DNA from: Nannobrachium achirus
Lineage: Eukaryota; Chordata; Actinopteri; Myctophiformes; Myctophidae
Reading direction: 5' to 3'
Assembly: GCA_963921795.1 (NCBI GenBank)
Contig: OY997653.1
Location: forward strand, 370,501 to 434,500
DNA: 64,000 nucleotides
The notes under the pieces were generated by a model. That model worked only from the letters and a program-made list of their open reading frames with translations, searched no databases and had not been told where the DNA came from. The position numbers were made by a program, and so were the translations under genes. The first letter of the stretch is position 1; every line of letters starts with the position of its first letter. Shown here in pieces: positions 31,896 to 42,050 of the stretch.

Positions 31896-32402
31896 TAGAT
31901 AGATAGTTACCGTTATTATCCCACAGGGGAAATTAAGTCACCCAGAAGGTACAGCAGTTAAGGTTACAGGACAGTAAGAAAAAAATAAGAAAAGGACTGG
32001 TGTGGACAGGCGAGCGACAAAAACAAACAAGAAAGAAGAATCAACAATACAGGAGAATATACCATACAGTAAGTGTCGAGACAGAACACAACACAACAAC
32101 AAAAAAGTAGTACTAACGTTTCTGTAAGGGATTGCAATTTTAAGGGACTTTTCTAAGCATATTGCAAACTCAAAGAACTTACAATGGTCCAGTCATTCAA
32201 ACATTAGGAACTACTTCTCAACGTAGTGCCAAAAAATATACACATATATACAGTATGCATAAGTGTTTGCACCAAGACAATAATAATAATGCTTAGCCTA
32301 AATAAAAGAAAAAGTGCAGAGCAAAAAAAGTGTCCAAAAGTCTGTGCAAAAAAAGAGGTGACCAGTGTCGAGTCACAACAAAGAAAAAGAAAAATCACAC
32401 CC
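31896..32402 (-). mobile_element. Probable LINE 3'-end fragment
   Basis: TTATTATCCCACAGGGGAAA + TTAAGTCA is characteristic of inverted teleost LINE (L2/Maui-type) 3' regions. Repetitive AAAGAAAAAG sequence follows. No protein remnant is visible. Confidence 0.5.
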
Positions 32403-32550
32403 GTGTGAACTGAGCGGTGGTTTACTGTACTCTACTGTACCTAACTGTACTGTACTGTACATATTCTGTGTTCTATATCTATGAATTCTATGTGTTCTAG
32501 ATCTATGAATTCTGTGCCCCCCCCCAGGCTAGTCTCAACAGCACCCTCTT

Positions 32551-32587
32551 ACCCCCCCCCCCCCCCCCACCCCCTCCCCCCTTCCCC

Positions 32588-32657
<70 letters not shown>

Positions 32658-32673
32658 CGTGTGTGTGTGTGTG
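32551..32673. repeat. Poly-C and (TG)n microsatellite
   Basis: C15-type runs at 32552-32586, then about 38 TG units. Confidence 0.98.
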
Positions 32674-32749
32674 TGCCTGGCCTGGCCTGGCCTGAAAACA
32701 GCGCCCCTCCCTTAACATGTGTGGTCATAAAAGGTACTGTAGGCTACAT

Positions 32750-32776
32750 ACAGACAGACAGACAGACAGACAGACA
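32750..32776. repeat. (ACAG)n microsatellite
   Basis: About six CAGA units. Confidence 0.95.
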
Positions 32777-33100
32777 CGGACGGAGACAGACATACCCACA
32801 CACACGGCCACGTATAGGAGCGTTGTGACCACCGCTCAAAAACGCAGATAGGAAAACGCAGGCCAAGGAAGAACATCCATCCCAAATGTTTCAAATCAGC
32901 GTCACTGTTGCTGTTAATACATGCTGTTTCACGTTTTGGTCTACTCTATATGGTCTATTGGTCAATATGCCATTCTTGGAGCGGTGAAGCCTTAGTCTGT
33001 CAGTGTCCTCCTGTCCTCAACCCTCTCCCCCTGATCCCATGCAGCTTGAACAGCTGCAATACCGCTGGGTGACCAGAAGGGCACTGTTGCGCAGCCTAGT
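32777..33100. other. No recognisable feature
   Basis: No repeat end or coding exon identified. Confidence 0.4.
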
Positions 33101-33102
33101 CA

Positions 33103-33117
33103 CACGCACACACGCAC

Positions 33118-33200
<83 letters not shown>
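33103..33200. repeat. (CA)n microsatellite
   Basis: About 40 CA units after CGCACA variants. Confidence 0.98.
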
Positions 33201-33202
<2 letters not shown>

Positions 33203-33288
33203 GTAGGCTGCTCAAATTCACCGCTCCACTTTGAACTGGTGGTTTGATTTTTTTCTTACAGCAGCACTTTTCTCCAATCACAGTCTTC

Positions 33289-33437
33289 TTAAAGGGGAAA
33301 ACCACCCATTTTCAATATTGAACTATGTCATGAAAGAGGAAGCTTGATTTGGGGGTTTGTATTGCAAATCATCACAGTGTACGAAGGTATATTAATGGCA
33401 TAGTTCAATATTGAAAATGGGTGGTTTTCCCCTTTAA
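33289..33437. mobile_element. Complete short TTAA MITE, 149 bp
   Basis: TTAAAGGGGAAAACCACCCA + TTTTCAATATTGAACTATG is mirrored by CATAGTTCAATATTGAAAAT + GGGTGGTTTTCCCCTTTAA. A one-ended relative is at 1750. Its right TTAA (33434-33437) is also the left TTAA of the next element. Confidence 0.92.
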
Positions 33438-33957
33438 AGGGATATTTCACTTTCAAAAAAACTTTTGGTCATTTTATCGTCTAATCAGGCTTTTATGAAC
33501 ACCCTGAACGGTTTTTAATTTGCTTGATTCATTATTTAGATATTTGATGTAAATGTTACCAGGCCCTCCAGGCCCAGGGCCGCTCCCCATACACACCCAT
33601 TGTAACTTCAAACTTCATTTTAACTATGATAGATTCATTAAAAACACCCATTATTTTTTTCTGGTGACTCATACTACCCTCCTAATAGGTGAGCAGGCCG
33701 GGTTTTTCCGATAATCTTTTTAATTTATTTTTAATATTTTTAATAAATAATTATTAATAATAAATGAAAAAAGTTATCGAAAAAACACGGCCTGCTCACG
33801 TATTAGGAGGGTAGTATGAGTCACCAGAAAAAATAGTGGGTGTTTTTAATGAATCTATCATGGTTCAGTGGAGTTCGAAATTACAATGGGTGTGTGTGGG
33901 GAGAAAAGCCCATAATATGTATAATGTTTCCCTGTTGAAAGTGGAATATCCCTTTAA
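33434..33957. mobile_element. Complete TTAAAGGGATATTTCAC MITE, 524 bp
   Basis: TTAAAGGGATATTTCACTTT + CAA and TTGAAAGTGGAATATCCCTT + TAA are inverted ends. The interior is strongly self-complementary (CTCATACTACCCTCCTAATA against TATTAGGAGGGTAGTATGAG). A nested relative is at 25936-26448. Confidence 0.92.
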
Positions 33958-34228
33958 CATTCAACCATTCACACACTGATGGCAGAGGAAACCATGCAAG
34001 CACCAACCTGCTCATCGGAACCATAGACATAGAAAGGCCTCCTTCGGTCTGAGGCGTGAGATCGCGGGACTCAGCGACCAGCCGTTTCCAGTCGTTCCCA
34101 CTTCCAAGTGCGTCACAGAAACCGGAAGTTGCTAGGCCAATCAGAGGCAGGTGGGGCAACATCAGGAAACGGATGGATTGAAAGACACGGAAAAGACGTG
34201 TGCAGTGGCCAATGAGGCATCTAACTTT
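33958..34228. other. No recognisable feature
   Basis: Apparently unique; no exon signature. Confidence 0.35.
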
Positions 34229-34810
34229 TTATTGCGACCGTCAGGTCGCAGTTACTATCAAAACCTCGACCAGCTGTCCGTCAGTCAGTCTGTCACATGT
34301 CACATGTCACACTTTTGCCCTGCTCATATCTCCGCAACCGTTGCCCCGATCCATGCCAAATTCTGCACACACACTCTTTCCCTGCCAAACCCCAACCTCC
34401 ACCCATCAATTCTCACATGGCCCTCTTCTAGCGCCACCATGAGGCCGATTATTGCAAAACACATTTTTGGACACTGCTTCCAAAGATTTTGACCTAAAAT
34501 CACGTAAATCGGTACACACTTGCTCTACACTCATGTCATCAACATAAATCTGTCCCATTTAGCGCCACCTTCAGGCCGATTTTTTAAAACACATTTTTGG
34601 ACACTACTCCTACAGATTTCACCCTAAAATCACACAAATCGCTACACAGTATGTCTACACTCATGTAATCAACATGGATCTGTCCCATATAGCGCCACCA
34701 TCAGGCCGATTTTTTCAAACACATTTTTGGACACTGCTCCTACACATTTTGCCCTAAAATCACGCTGCGACCTGACGGTCGCTTATCTCCCGATTAGGGA
34801 GTCTTACTGG
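34229..34810 (+). mobile_element. GCGACC-ended dispersed repeat, copy 3, internally deleted
   Basis: TATTGCGACCGTCAGGTCGC + AGTTACTATCAAAACCT at the left, CTGCGACCTGACGGTCGCTT + ATCTCCCGATTAGGGAGTC at the right. Relative to copy 1 it lacks about 290 bp near 34400. Both terminal palindromes have TCAGG instead of TAGG, so the two ends changed together. Confidence 0.8.
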
Positions 34811-35060
34811 TATCTATGATCGGAAGCACTTAGGAGTTCAGTGTCTTGCTCAAGGACTCTTCCTACACTCAGCCAGGAGGAGCCGGGTATTGAACCAAGA
34901 ACCTTCGTAATCCAAGACGGCCGCTGCCGCCCCAGTTCATTCTGCCAACATACTGGTGGGCCATACAAATAAAACCTTACAGGAGGGAAGGAAGCCGTGG
35001 GCCGTATAATCTGCCCTTGTGCCGTGATCGGGCCGGACTTTGGAGATGTCTGCTCTAGAG
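34811..35060 (-). repeat. LINE-associated repeat and hAT end fragment
   Basis: TGTCTTGCTCAAGGACTCTT then GGAGCCGGGTATTGAACC resembles 16270-16350. GCCGGACTTTGGAGATGTCT near 35032 resembles a hAT terminus. No complete element. Confidence 0.45.
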
Positions 35061-35164
35061 TGTAGTTTTCCCCAAGGGCCGAATTATGTCTAGGGTACCA
35101 AGCCGAGGGCCACAACATTGCAGGGGGCGACGGTGGCGTTCCCGCTACTCCAGCAACGGTTCAG

Positions 35165-35428
35165 ATAACGTCGCTGTCGGGTGAAAATCTTGTATGTCCA
35201 CAACTGTTTGTTTCGCATTTATCAATTTAAAAATTATTTAAAGTTAAACTAGTGAAAACAGCCGATCTACAAGCACACAACGCCTCGCACCGCGAGGCGT
35301 TGTGTGCTTGTAGATCTGCTGTTTTCACTACTTTTGTGCGACAGCCATGTATGATGAAGCAGGGCTTTACTTTGCGAAAGAACATACAAATTTGGAGATA
35401 CGAGATTTCCACCCGACAACGGCGATAT
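35165..35428 (-). mobile_element. ATATCG-family MITE
   Basis: ATAACGTCGCTGTCGGGTGA + AAATCTTGTATGTCC at the left and ACGAGATTTCCACCCGACAA + CGGCGATAT at the right. Interior blocks run in the opposite order to 30974 (CAGGGCTTTACTTTGCG on the right), so it is inverted. Confidence 0.88.
35251..35329. repeat. GATCTACAAGC palindrome, both arms
   Basis: AGTGAAAACAGCCGATCTAC + AAGCACACAACGCCTCGC is mirrored by GCGAGGCGTTGTGTGCTTGT + AGATCTGCTGTTTTCACT around ACC. Nearly perfect. Confidence 0.97.
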
Positions 35429-35711
35429 ACTAGTGTTGTTGGTGCCCTTATACCACCATTATTACTGGGGTTGGTGTGGGCCAGACAGTAGCCCCCCGCG
35501 GGCCGCAAATGCCCCGCGGGCCGCCTATTGGGGAACACTGGTGTAGACCATGACTGAGTTCATTCAGCCTTATTATGAATGAAGGAGAAACGGTGACATG
35601 TTGTGTTTGTCTTGGAGGTCAGCTCAGTGGAGCTGTTCCCAGACCACTGGCTCAAATCACTTCCAAATGTTGAGAGATTTCACTAGTAGCATAATCACCC
35701 ACTTTACAATG

Positions 35712-35766
<55 letters not shown>

Positions 35767-35872
35767 CCACTCATCAAATGAGTGGAAATAGCAGCACTGC
35801 AGAAATGCCAATTCCACGCATAGTCCCTGTCATTGCTAATCCCTACTGGTTCGTCTTGGAGAGGGTGTAGAC
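35429..35872. other. hAT end fragment and (AG)n tract
   Basis: GGGCCGCCTATTGGGGAACA + CTGG near 35519-35542 is a hAT-like terminus without a partner. (AG)n runs at 35716-35762. Confidence 0.5.
35716..35762. repeat. (AG)n microsatellite
   Basis: About 23 AG units. Confidence 0.98.
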
Positions 35873-35962
35873 CAGTGTTTCTCAACCACTGTGTCTGGGG
35901 ACCTTTGGTGTGCCCCTAAGAAGGGTCAAGTCAAGTGTGCCCCTTGAAACGGCTCGAAAGCC

Positions 35963-36183
35963 AGTATTGTATTTATCATTTCAAAAATGATTTAAACTAG
36001 TGAAAACAACCAATCTACAAGCACACAACGCCTCGCGGTGCGAGGCGTTGTGTGCTTGTAGATCTGCTGTTTTCACTACTGTTGTGTTACAGCCTTGTAT
36101 GATGAAGCAGGGCTTTACTTTGCGAAGAAACATACAAATTCGAAACTTGGAGATACAAAGTTTCTACCCGACAGTGACGATAT
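35963..36183 (-). mobile_element. ATATCG-family MITE, outer left end missing
   Basis: Right end ACAAAGTTTCTACCCGACAG + TGACGATAT; interior blocks as in 35165. The left terminus is replaced by hAT sequence. Confidence 0.8.
35999..36077. repeat. GATCTACAAGC palindrome, both arms
   Basis: AGTGAAAACAACCAATCTAC + AAGCACACAACGCCTCGC is mirrored by GCGAGGCGTTGTGTGCTTGT + AGATCTGCTGTTTTCACT around GGT. Confidence 0.97.
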
Positions 36184-36738
36184 TTACACCCCCGTATTAT
36201 GTTGGTGTGCCCATGGATTCTTGGGACATGAAAAGTGTGCCGATGCAGAAAAAAGGTTGAGAAGCACTGGTGTAGACAAACACAAACAAATAGGCAATTT
36301 ACAATTACAAGTATGTGTGACACATTTCTTCTACATTGCACATTGCTTCTTTTTAAAATCACACCTAGTGTGAAGTGAGTGGTGCTATTCATGAGTAATG
36401 TCATTAAGCGGCCCACAAAGCTTGGCCAATGTGACCGAGAGACAGCCGCTGATACGAACGACCTACGGCCTGGTCGCGACCTAGGCCACGACCTGGAGGT
36501 CGTAGGTCCCGGTTCTGGAGGTCGTAGTTCGCGGTACATACTTGTTAGGTCGCGGCCGGTCTAGTTTCGCGACCCCCGGCCGTGGTTGCGCCACCTCGGT
36601 CGTCCCCGGGCCGTCTTTTTGCAGAATATTCTAGAGCAGCAGCGCTATTCAACCTTTTGAAGCTTGTGATTGGCTGAACCGGAGGTAGGAAGCGCTCCAT
36701 TGTAGTCACTTGGACCGCGCGAGGTGCACCAAAACCTA

Positions 36739-36838
36739 TCCTTAACCCTAACCCCAACTCTAACTCTAACCCTAACCTTAACCCTAACCCCAACTCTAAC
36801 CCTAACCCTAACCCTAACCCTAACCCTAACCCTAACCT
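36739..36838. repeat. Interstitial (CCCTAA)n telomere-type repeats
   Basis: About 16 units of CCCTAA or near variants (CCCCAACT, CCTTAA), running into AACCTGCC. Degenerate at the left and regular at the right. Confidence 0.95.
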
Positions 36839-36879
36839 GCCGACACTGAGTAGCTAACCTGCCGACGCTGTTGAAAACG

Positions 36880-37032
36880 AGCGCTCCTTCCCTTAGCAAG
36901 CGTAGAGTTTCTAAACTCGCGTCCCTTCCCTTAGCAAGCGTAGAGTTTCGATCGCGGCGCTCCTTCCCTTAGCAAGCGTAGAGTTTCTAAACTCGCGTCC
37001 CTTCCCTTAGCAAGCGTAGAGTTTCGATCGCG
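36880..37032. repeat. Tandem array, about 78-bp unit of two half-units
   Basis: CTTCCCTTAGCAAGCGTAGA + GTTTC occurs four times. Copies alternate between TAAACTCGCGTC and GATCGCGGCG continuations. Confidence 0.95.
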
Positions 37033-37615
37033 GACTTCCCAGGTCGCTGAATTACGACCGAGATCGCGCAAAACCTCCAGAACCGGGACCTACGACCTCC
37101 AAGTCGTGGCCTAAGTCGCGACCAGGCCGTAGGTCGTTTGTATCAGCGGCTCTTGCTGGAGTGACCCAGGCTGTATAACAACATTTGAGTGCTGTGTGCC
37201 GAGATGTAGGCCAGATATAGGCCAGATATTAGCAGTGGCATCAGTTCAGCAAAAGCTAGGGTATGGCAAAGATGGGAGTCCTCATGTTTCTACGGTTTCT
37301 CGGGCTGGATATGGCAGCCTGGAATGTTTTTTCAAGTGCAGCTAAACTTAGCATGTTAGTAAACGTGCCACAATTAACAATAATGCATTGCACCTGTGCA
37401 GCTGACCTGCGGAACCTGGGAATATACCATTTTGTCAAGATGGGGAGAATACAAGTGTGGAGAATATAATTATAATACCTTGTTAAATGACCATTATGTT
37501 AAATTTAGCATTTGTAGATATGTTACTGTAATTTAACAACATAATAACCAGCACAGATAGACAGAGACATTCATGGACTTATATTTAAAAGTAACTGCTA
37601 CCGCACCGCTGCACA

Positions 37616-38593
37616 TAGGGTTGCCACCTTTCGGAAACTGAAATAAGGGACACCTCTTCCGGCCGGGCAGTGGTGTGGGTTCCGGGCGCACGGCACTGCC
37701 GCTTGCCAGGAAAAAAAATAGTTTTTTAGTTCCGGAACCCTGAAATACAATATTGTGTAAACTTTTTGCAGTTTGAAATCGGCAATTGTTTCCAAAATAT
37801 GAAAAATGTAATTGTATGAATATCCTACCTGACCTGGCGGAGACCCGTGCTCTGAGGAGCATTTTTCTAGTTTATATATATTTTTGCCAGGTTGTCAAGA
37901 TGTGGCAGATCTATAAGCTAACAACATGTCACATTGCAACACATTGTGAGCTTAAAATACCTCTACTGTGTTATTTCAAATTTCCTTCTCTGGGTCAATA
38001 GAGGTTTTGTCACCTTATTGTATCTTATCTTGAACTGGTAGAGGGGTTGCTGGTGGCTGCTGGTTCCTCCCACCAACCTGACAGAGGCGCACACAGAGTT
38101 TGGTGCACTCGTGCTTTTTGTGTTTTTAAACGTCTCCTATTGAATTAACACAACCCTTCTGTGAACTATTAGAGTGTTGTTATTAAATAACGAAACACAA
38201 TTACCCCACAAGCGGCTCGCTTGTGGGGTAAATCCGCGGTGCTCACCGCAATGCAGCCTAAATGACTGCAGTCTGCAGGCAGCGGCCGCTGGCCGGACTA
38301 CAAGTGGACTCCATAGATACATACTGAAAGACCGTGACCAGGCACAGCCACCGCACCGAGTTGCGCACCGAGCCACTTGATGTTTTATGTTCACGCTCGC
38401 AGAATGTCCTGCTTGCCTCCCGTGAGTGCTGCCAGTTCATTATTGTTAAATTCAGTGTTTGAGTGACAGACCTTTATGGGGCATTTGGGAAATACGGAAC
38501 AAACTGCGTTTCGTATTGGTTCAATACGGAACGCAACATTTCATTCTCAAATACGGGACGAATCCGTATTTTACGGAACGGGTGGCAACCCTA
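37616..38593. mobile_element. hAT element nested in a hAT, TSD GCTGCACA
   Basis: TAGGGTTGCCACCTTTCGGA at the left and GGAACGGGTGGCAACCCTA at the right, with exact GCTGCACA duplications at 37608-37615 and 38594-38601. AATACGGGACGAATCCGTAT and a perfect TTACCCCACAAGC/GCTTGTGGGGTAA palindrome (38202-38231) lie inside. No transposase frame. Confidence 0.92.
37904..37953. repeat. GATCTACAAGC palindrome, degenerate
   Basis: GGCAGATCTATAAGCTAACA faces AACACATTGTGAGCTTA. Confidence 0.75.
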
Positions 38594-38714
38594 GCTGCAC
38601 ACCCCTGCCATACCCAATTGACGACCCTGGATATTGGAGTAGATGTTGCAGCTTAGCTCCAAGAGAGGTTCGGCCCTCCCACCTATGGCACATATGTCGC
38701 ACCCCCGATCCGAC

Positions 38715-39175
38715 CAACATGCCAAAGTGGGTGCCGTGACACCCTAGGGTGCCGTCATGCAAGTCCAGGGGTGCCTCAGGATACTTAGATAATATTTATT
38801 AATATCCCTTCACTTTAACAATATGCTGTAGTCCCTAATTGCACTGTACTTGGTGTGTTCTTCTTTCAATCTACATTCTACACCAAATCTATTGCTGATC
38901 TACAAGCTTGCAACATGTCACAAATGTTCGTCCCGGATGCAGGGATACAAGTGATTAAACGTCAGGCATGTTTTTAAACATTTTAATCTGTCCTAAATGG
39001 AAACCGACATTCTGTTGTTTTAGAAGTGACATATTTACATATTTAGGTACCGTAATATGACATAAACGTAAGACACATATTACACACAGTAATAATGTAA
39101 TTTAGGGATGCCACGGAAGAACATATTATTTACAGGGGTGCCCTGAGCCAAAAATGTTTGAGAACCACGGCCCTA
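38715..39175. mobile_element. GGGGTGCC-family hAT, left end damaged
   Basis: GGTGCCGTGACACCCTAGGG + TGCCGTCATGCAAGTCCAGG at the left, GGGTGCCCTGAGCCAAAAAT + GTTTGAGAACCACGG at the right. No 8-bp duplication. A single palindrome arm is at 38894-38920. Confidence 0.7.
38894..38920. repeat. GATCTACAAGC palindrome, single arm
   Basis: GCTGATCTACAAGCTTGCAA + CATGTCA without a partner. Confidence 0.7.
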
Positions 39176-39637
39176 CTAGTTGAGAAACAGTGCACTAAAT
39201 GTCCTGGTGACCTAAGATGACGTGTCAATGTTATCTGTCATTTGGTGGGAAGTCTGAGGTCAAGGAATCCCTCAGAAAAGGGAGTTAGAATCTAAAGAAA
39301 GGGAGGTGTACCAGATTGGCTGGTTGAAATCCAACAGAAAGGGGAGTTAAAATAATGGGAAGTGTAGTGTACCGGATTGCCTGGTTGAGTCATCATTATT
39401 GGGAAATATGCCAATCAGTATATCAGTTGAGTTTGATGGAAGGTTGGATACAGTAAGAGAACAGAATAAGGGTAACCGTGGGATAGGAATAGATCTACGG
39501 TTCTCATCCATTCTTGAGCCCAGGACGGGGTTGCACCACCTCACACAAGTTAAAACTTAGCCTAGTTGTAACGTAAATGGCTTCTAAGTCAAGACTTACT
39601 AATTTCAGCTGTTGCACCACACAAATTTGTTCTAACG
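39176..39637. other. No recognisable feature
   Basis: A direct repeat pair (GTACCAGATTGGCTGGTTGA near 39308 and GTACCGGATTGCCTGGTTGA near 39369). No gene. Confidence 0.45.
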
Positions 39638-40114
39638 CAGGGGTCTTCAACAGGGGGTCCGGGACCCCTAGGGGGTCCCCAGAGTTACTACAGGGGGTCC
39701 TCCAAATATTTGAGTGATAGAAACTTTTTTTTCTCCTTTTTTATATTATTGAACCCTAGTGTCCATATTCTGAGAACTTTAGCCAAACATAGCAGATCTA
39801 CAAGCTTACAACGCCTCGCAGCGCAAGGCGTTGTAAGCTTGTACAGTAGATCGGCTATTTTCGGCAAAGAGGTTTGGTGTAGAGGGTAAAAAAGAGCACA
39901 CTAAGTACAGAGTGAAAGGTCAAGTTTATTAAGTATTGACGGTTTAAGTGGTTAAATAACTGAAAACAAAAATTGACATGAATCCAAAATACACTGATGA
40001 GTGTGCCGTCAAACAATTAAACTATATGGAATCTATGAACAGGTTTGGGGGTCCCTGCTTCATCTCTCTCTCAACTAAGGGGTCCTTGAGCAGAAAACGT
40101 TGAAGACCCCCCTG
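39638..40114. mobile_element. hAT MITE (GGGGTCTTCAAC), TSD TTCTAACG
   Basis: CAGGGGTCTTCAACAGGGGG at the left and ACGTTGAAGACCCCCCTG at the right, with exact TTCTAACG duplications at 39630-39637 and 40115-40122. It carries a full palindrome. A sister copy at 53213-53617 has only one arm. Confidence 0.93.
39789..39858. repeat. GATCTACAAGC palindrome, both arms
   Basis: ATAGCAGATCTACAAGCTTA + CAACGCCTCGC faces GCAAGGCGTTGTAAGCTTGT + ACAGTAGATCGGCTAT. CTCAC has become CTTAC in both arms; the right arm has a 5-base GTACA expansion. Confidence 0.95.
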
Positions 40115-40559
40115 TTCTAACGTATCTCTAAGTAATTACTAAATATTTACACCAGTCTTTGGGCAGCACTAAGTCCTTACTAAGTAACCTATCTCTATGG
40201 GAGTAGAGCAACTACACCTAACTACTAACGTGGCAGACAGCATTATATCGGCTCTTTAATTGAATTCAACAATGAAATGACCCATCTGTTTAAAACATAG
40301 GCTACATTAAGCCCTATATACATTTCGGCCATTTGAAAATAGCCGATGTACAAGCTCACAATGCGTCTGCTATTAACAGAGTATTTCTATATGTTTGCAG
40401 GATTGATACTTTTACTTGAGTAATTAATTGAGTACTTTTTCAACCACTGCATGTTAGCCGTGGCAGACATAAAGCACAACAACGACTTGAACGGTGCTCT
40501 TCCCCCAAGTTTCCAAATATGCGTTGCCTTGCGTTACTTCACAACGGGGCGAAATGTAT
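40115..40559. other. AGTACTTTTAC-family piece and palindrome remnant
   Basis: GATACTTTTACTTGAGTAAT near 40405 is the dispersed repeat. AGCCGATGTACAAGCTCACA + ATGCGTCTGCTATT at 40341-40374 is a collapsed palindrome. Confidence 0.6.
40341..40374. repeat. GATCTACAAGC palindrome, collapsed
   Basis: Left arm intact, loop and most of the right arm deleted, leaving only CTGCTATT. Confidence 0.7.
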
Positions 40560-40700
40560 GAGGGGCTGTTATATTGTTATATTGTTGTTAATGTACTGAA
40601 ATATTATCTTGCTTATTTTAGTGATGTGTATTACCTGCTTATTGTAAGTCGCTTTGGATTAAAAGCGTCTGCTAAATGCCTAAACTGTAAACTGTAAACT
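40560..40700 (+). mobile_element. L2-type LINE 3' tail
   Basis: TGTAAGTCGCTTTGGATTAA + AAGCGTCTGCTAAATGCCTA, then a repeated TAAACTGTAAACTG tail. Matches the end of the L2 piece at 57356-57935. This conserved tail is shared by teleost L2 LINEs and their SINEs. Confidence 0.85.
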
Positions 40701-40961
40701 GGGCTAATATAATTTGTGATACAATCCGTGCGCATGGCAGTGCGCAGGGATGCGCTCGCCGCGCGCACACGTATCAATGACGTTGTGCACATGCCAGTGC
40801 TGAGACGGAGCTCTCTGTTTGATTAAAGACGATACAAGCTTCACGACCTATACCAGAAACAGTTCGTTTTCATTTGATTCGGGAGCTATGACGTCATTTT
40901 ATGCGACTGCACATTATTTTAAGAACAGTTTACGCATCACTAGTTACGTTATGGCATAAGC

Positions 40962-41396
40962 CAGTGGTCCTCAACCTTTTCAAGCCACGACCCCCAAAGT
41001 AATCATATTTTAACTGGGGACCCGCCCCCCCCCCCACACCCTGACAAGCACTTGGAATTGTAGGAGTTCGCATTTCATTTAGTTTGACTCGACCTATTCC
41101 ATTGTGAAAATAGCTGATATACATGCTCACAACGCCTCGCAATGTGAGGCGTTGTGAGCATGTAGATCTGCTTGTTTCACAACTTCTGCCTGTAATATTT
41201 GACAATTTGACCAATGTTTGACCGGAGGTACTAAAAAGGTATTTAAGGTCCTTAAATTGTCACGTTAGAAATGTGCAGCTACCTTTTATAGACATATACT
41301 GTACAGTATGTTGGTTTGTTTACTGTTGAGTGAGAGAACAATGTTAACATTTAGCTATACATCTGGGGGTCCCGACCCACAGGTTGAGAACCACTG
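40962..41396. mobile_element. hAT MITE (GACCCCCAAA family), TSD GCATAAGC/CCATAAGC
   Basis: CAGTGGTCCTCAACCTTTTC + AAGCCACGACCCCC at the left and GGGGGTCCCGACCCACAGGT + TGAGAACCACTG at the right. The duplications match 7 of 8. Full palindrome inside. Sister copy 59435-59827. Confidence 0.92.
41102..41182. repeat. GATCTACAAGC palindrome, CATGC variant
   Basis: TTGTGAAAATAGCTGATATA + CATGCTCACAACGCCTCGC is mirrored by GTGAGGCGTTGTGAGCATGT + AGATCTGCTTGTTTCACAA. CAAGC has become CATGC in both arms. Confidence 0.96.
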
Positions 41397-41770
41397 CCAT
41401 AAGCATTGCCAGTCGTGGTCACATTAGTAACTCACTTAGTTACAAACTAACTAGTAGTTACTAAGCCTCTAGTAAGGACTTTACTCCCTAACTTAGGACA
41501 GAACTGGACAGAGCTCCTGGACAACAACCATAGTTCAGTTAAATGATGACTGTTGAGAGCTTGATATAATTTGTTGCATGTAGTCATTATTTCATATCAA
41601 GCCCCCCACACCACACCTATTAATTCAAACGTTTTCACACATTTGATGGACTTATGAAATATTATTTCATAATTTTACACATTTTAAAAGGGTAAAATTT
41701 GTACGTGAGATATGATCAATCGATTTTATCGTTTCCTGGCTTACATCAATGGAATGAATGTACTGTAGTA
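41397..41770. other. No recognisable feature
   Basis: AT-rich; no element ends found. Confidence 0.4.
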
Positions 41771-42050
41771 CAGGGGTTCCCAAACTTTGTTGGCTCAGGG
41801 CACCCCTATTAATATTTCTCTCATACGAGGCACCCCTACATTATTTTATTCCTAATAATATCCATTCCATAATATCCAAAATAATAGCCATTTTTGGTTA
41901 GTACCGACTGAAAATAACTTTGTACTTCAAGTTCAAAATTATACTAAATATATTTTTAAATGTCCAAATAAATGTCAAATATTATCAAATTATCTCGTGG
42001 CTTCCCTGGACTGCCGTCGCAGCACCCCAGGGTATACTTAAAGTTTCCAT
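41771..42050 (-). mobile_element. GGGGTGCC-family hAT, inverted, outer end damaged
   Basis: CAGGGGTTCCCAAACTTTGT at 41771. In reverse, CAAAGTTATTTTCAGTCGGT and CACGAGATAATTTGATAATA match 22980-23090. The far terminus is not recognisable and no duplication was found. Confidence 0.7.

Larger units (their letters stand above)
35873..36269. mobile_element. hAT MITE, TSD GTGTAGAC, with nested ATATCG MITE
   Basis: CAGTGTTTCTCAACCACTGT at the left and AAAGGTTGAGAAGCACTG at the right. Exact GTGTAGAC duplications lie at 35865-35872 and 36270-36277. It carries an ATATCG MITE (35963-36183). Confidence 0.92.
36443..37151. mobile_element. Foldback element carrying interstitial telomere repeats
   Basis: Arms of about 75 bp: AGCCGCTGATACGAACGACC + TACGGCCTGGTCGCGACC at the left, GGTCGCGACCAGGCCGTAGG + TCGTTTGTATCAGCGGCT at the right. 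Between them lie CCCTAA/CCCCAACT repeats (36739-36838) and a tandem array (36880-37032). Confidence 0.88.
37233..38629. mobile_element. hAT MITE, TSD GATATTAG/GATATTGG, with nested hAT
   Basis: CAGTGGCATCAGTTCAGCAA at the left and CCAATTGACGACCCTG at the right, with 7/8 matching duplications at 37225-37232 and 38630-38637. Relative of 13650-14156. A second hAT is inserted at 37616-38593. Confidence 0.88.

Noticed and set aside
36739-36838. Chromosome end
   Set aside because: The CCCTAA array is short, degenerate and enclosed within a foldback, with genomic sequence on both sides.
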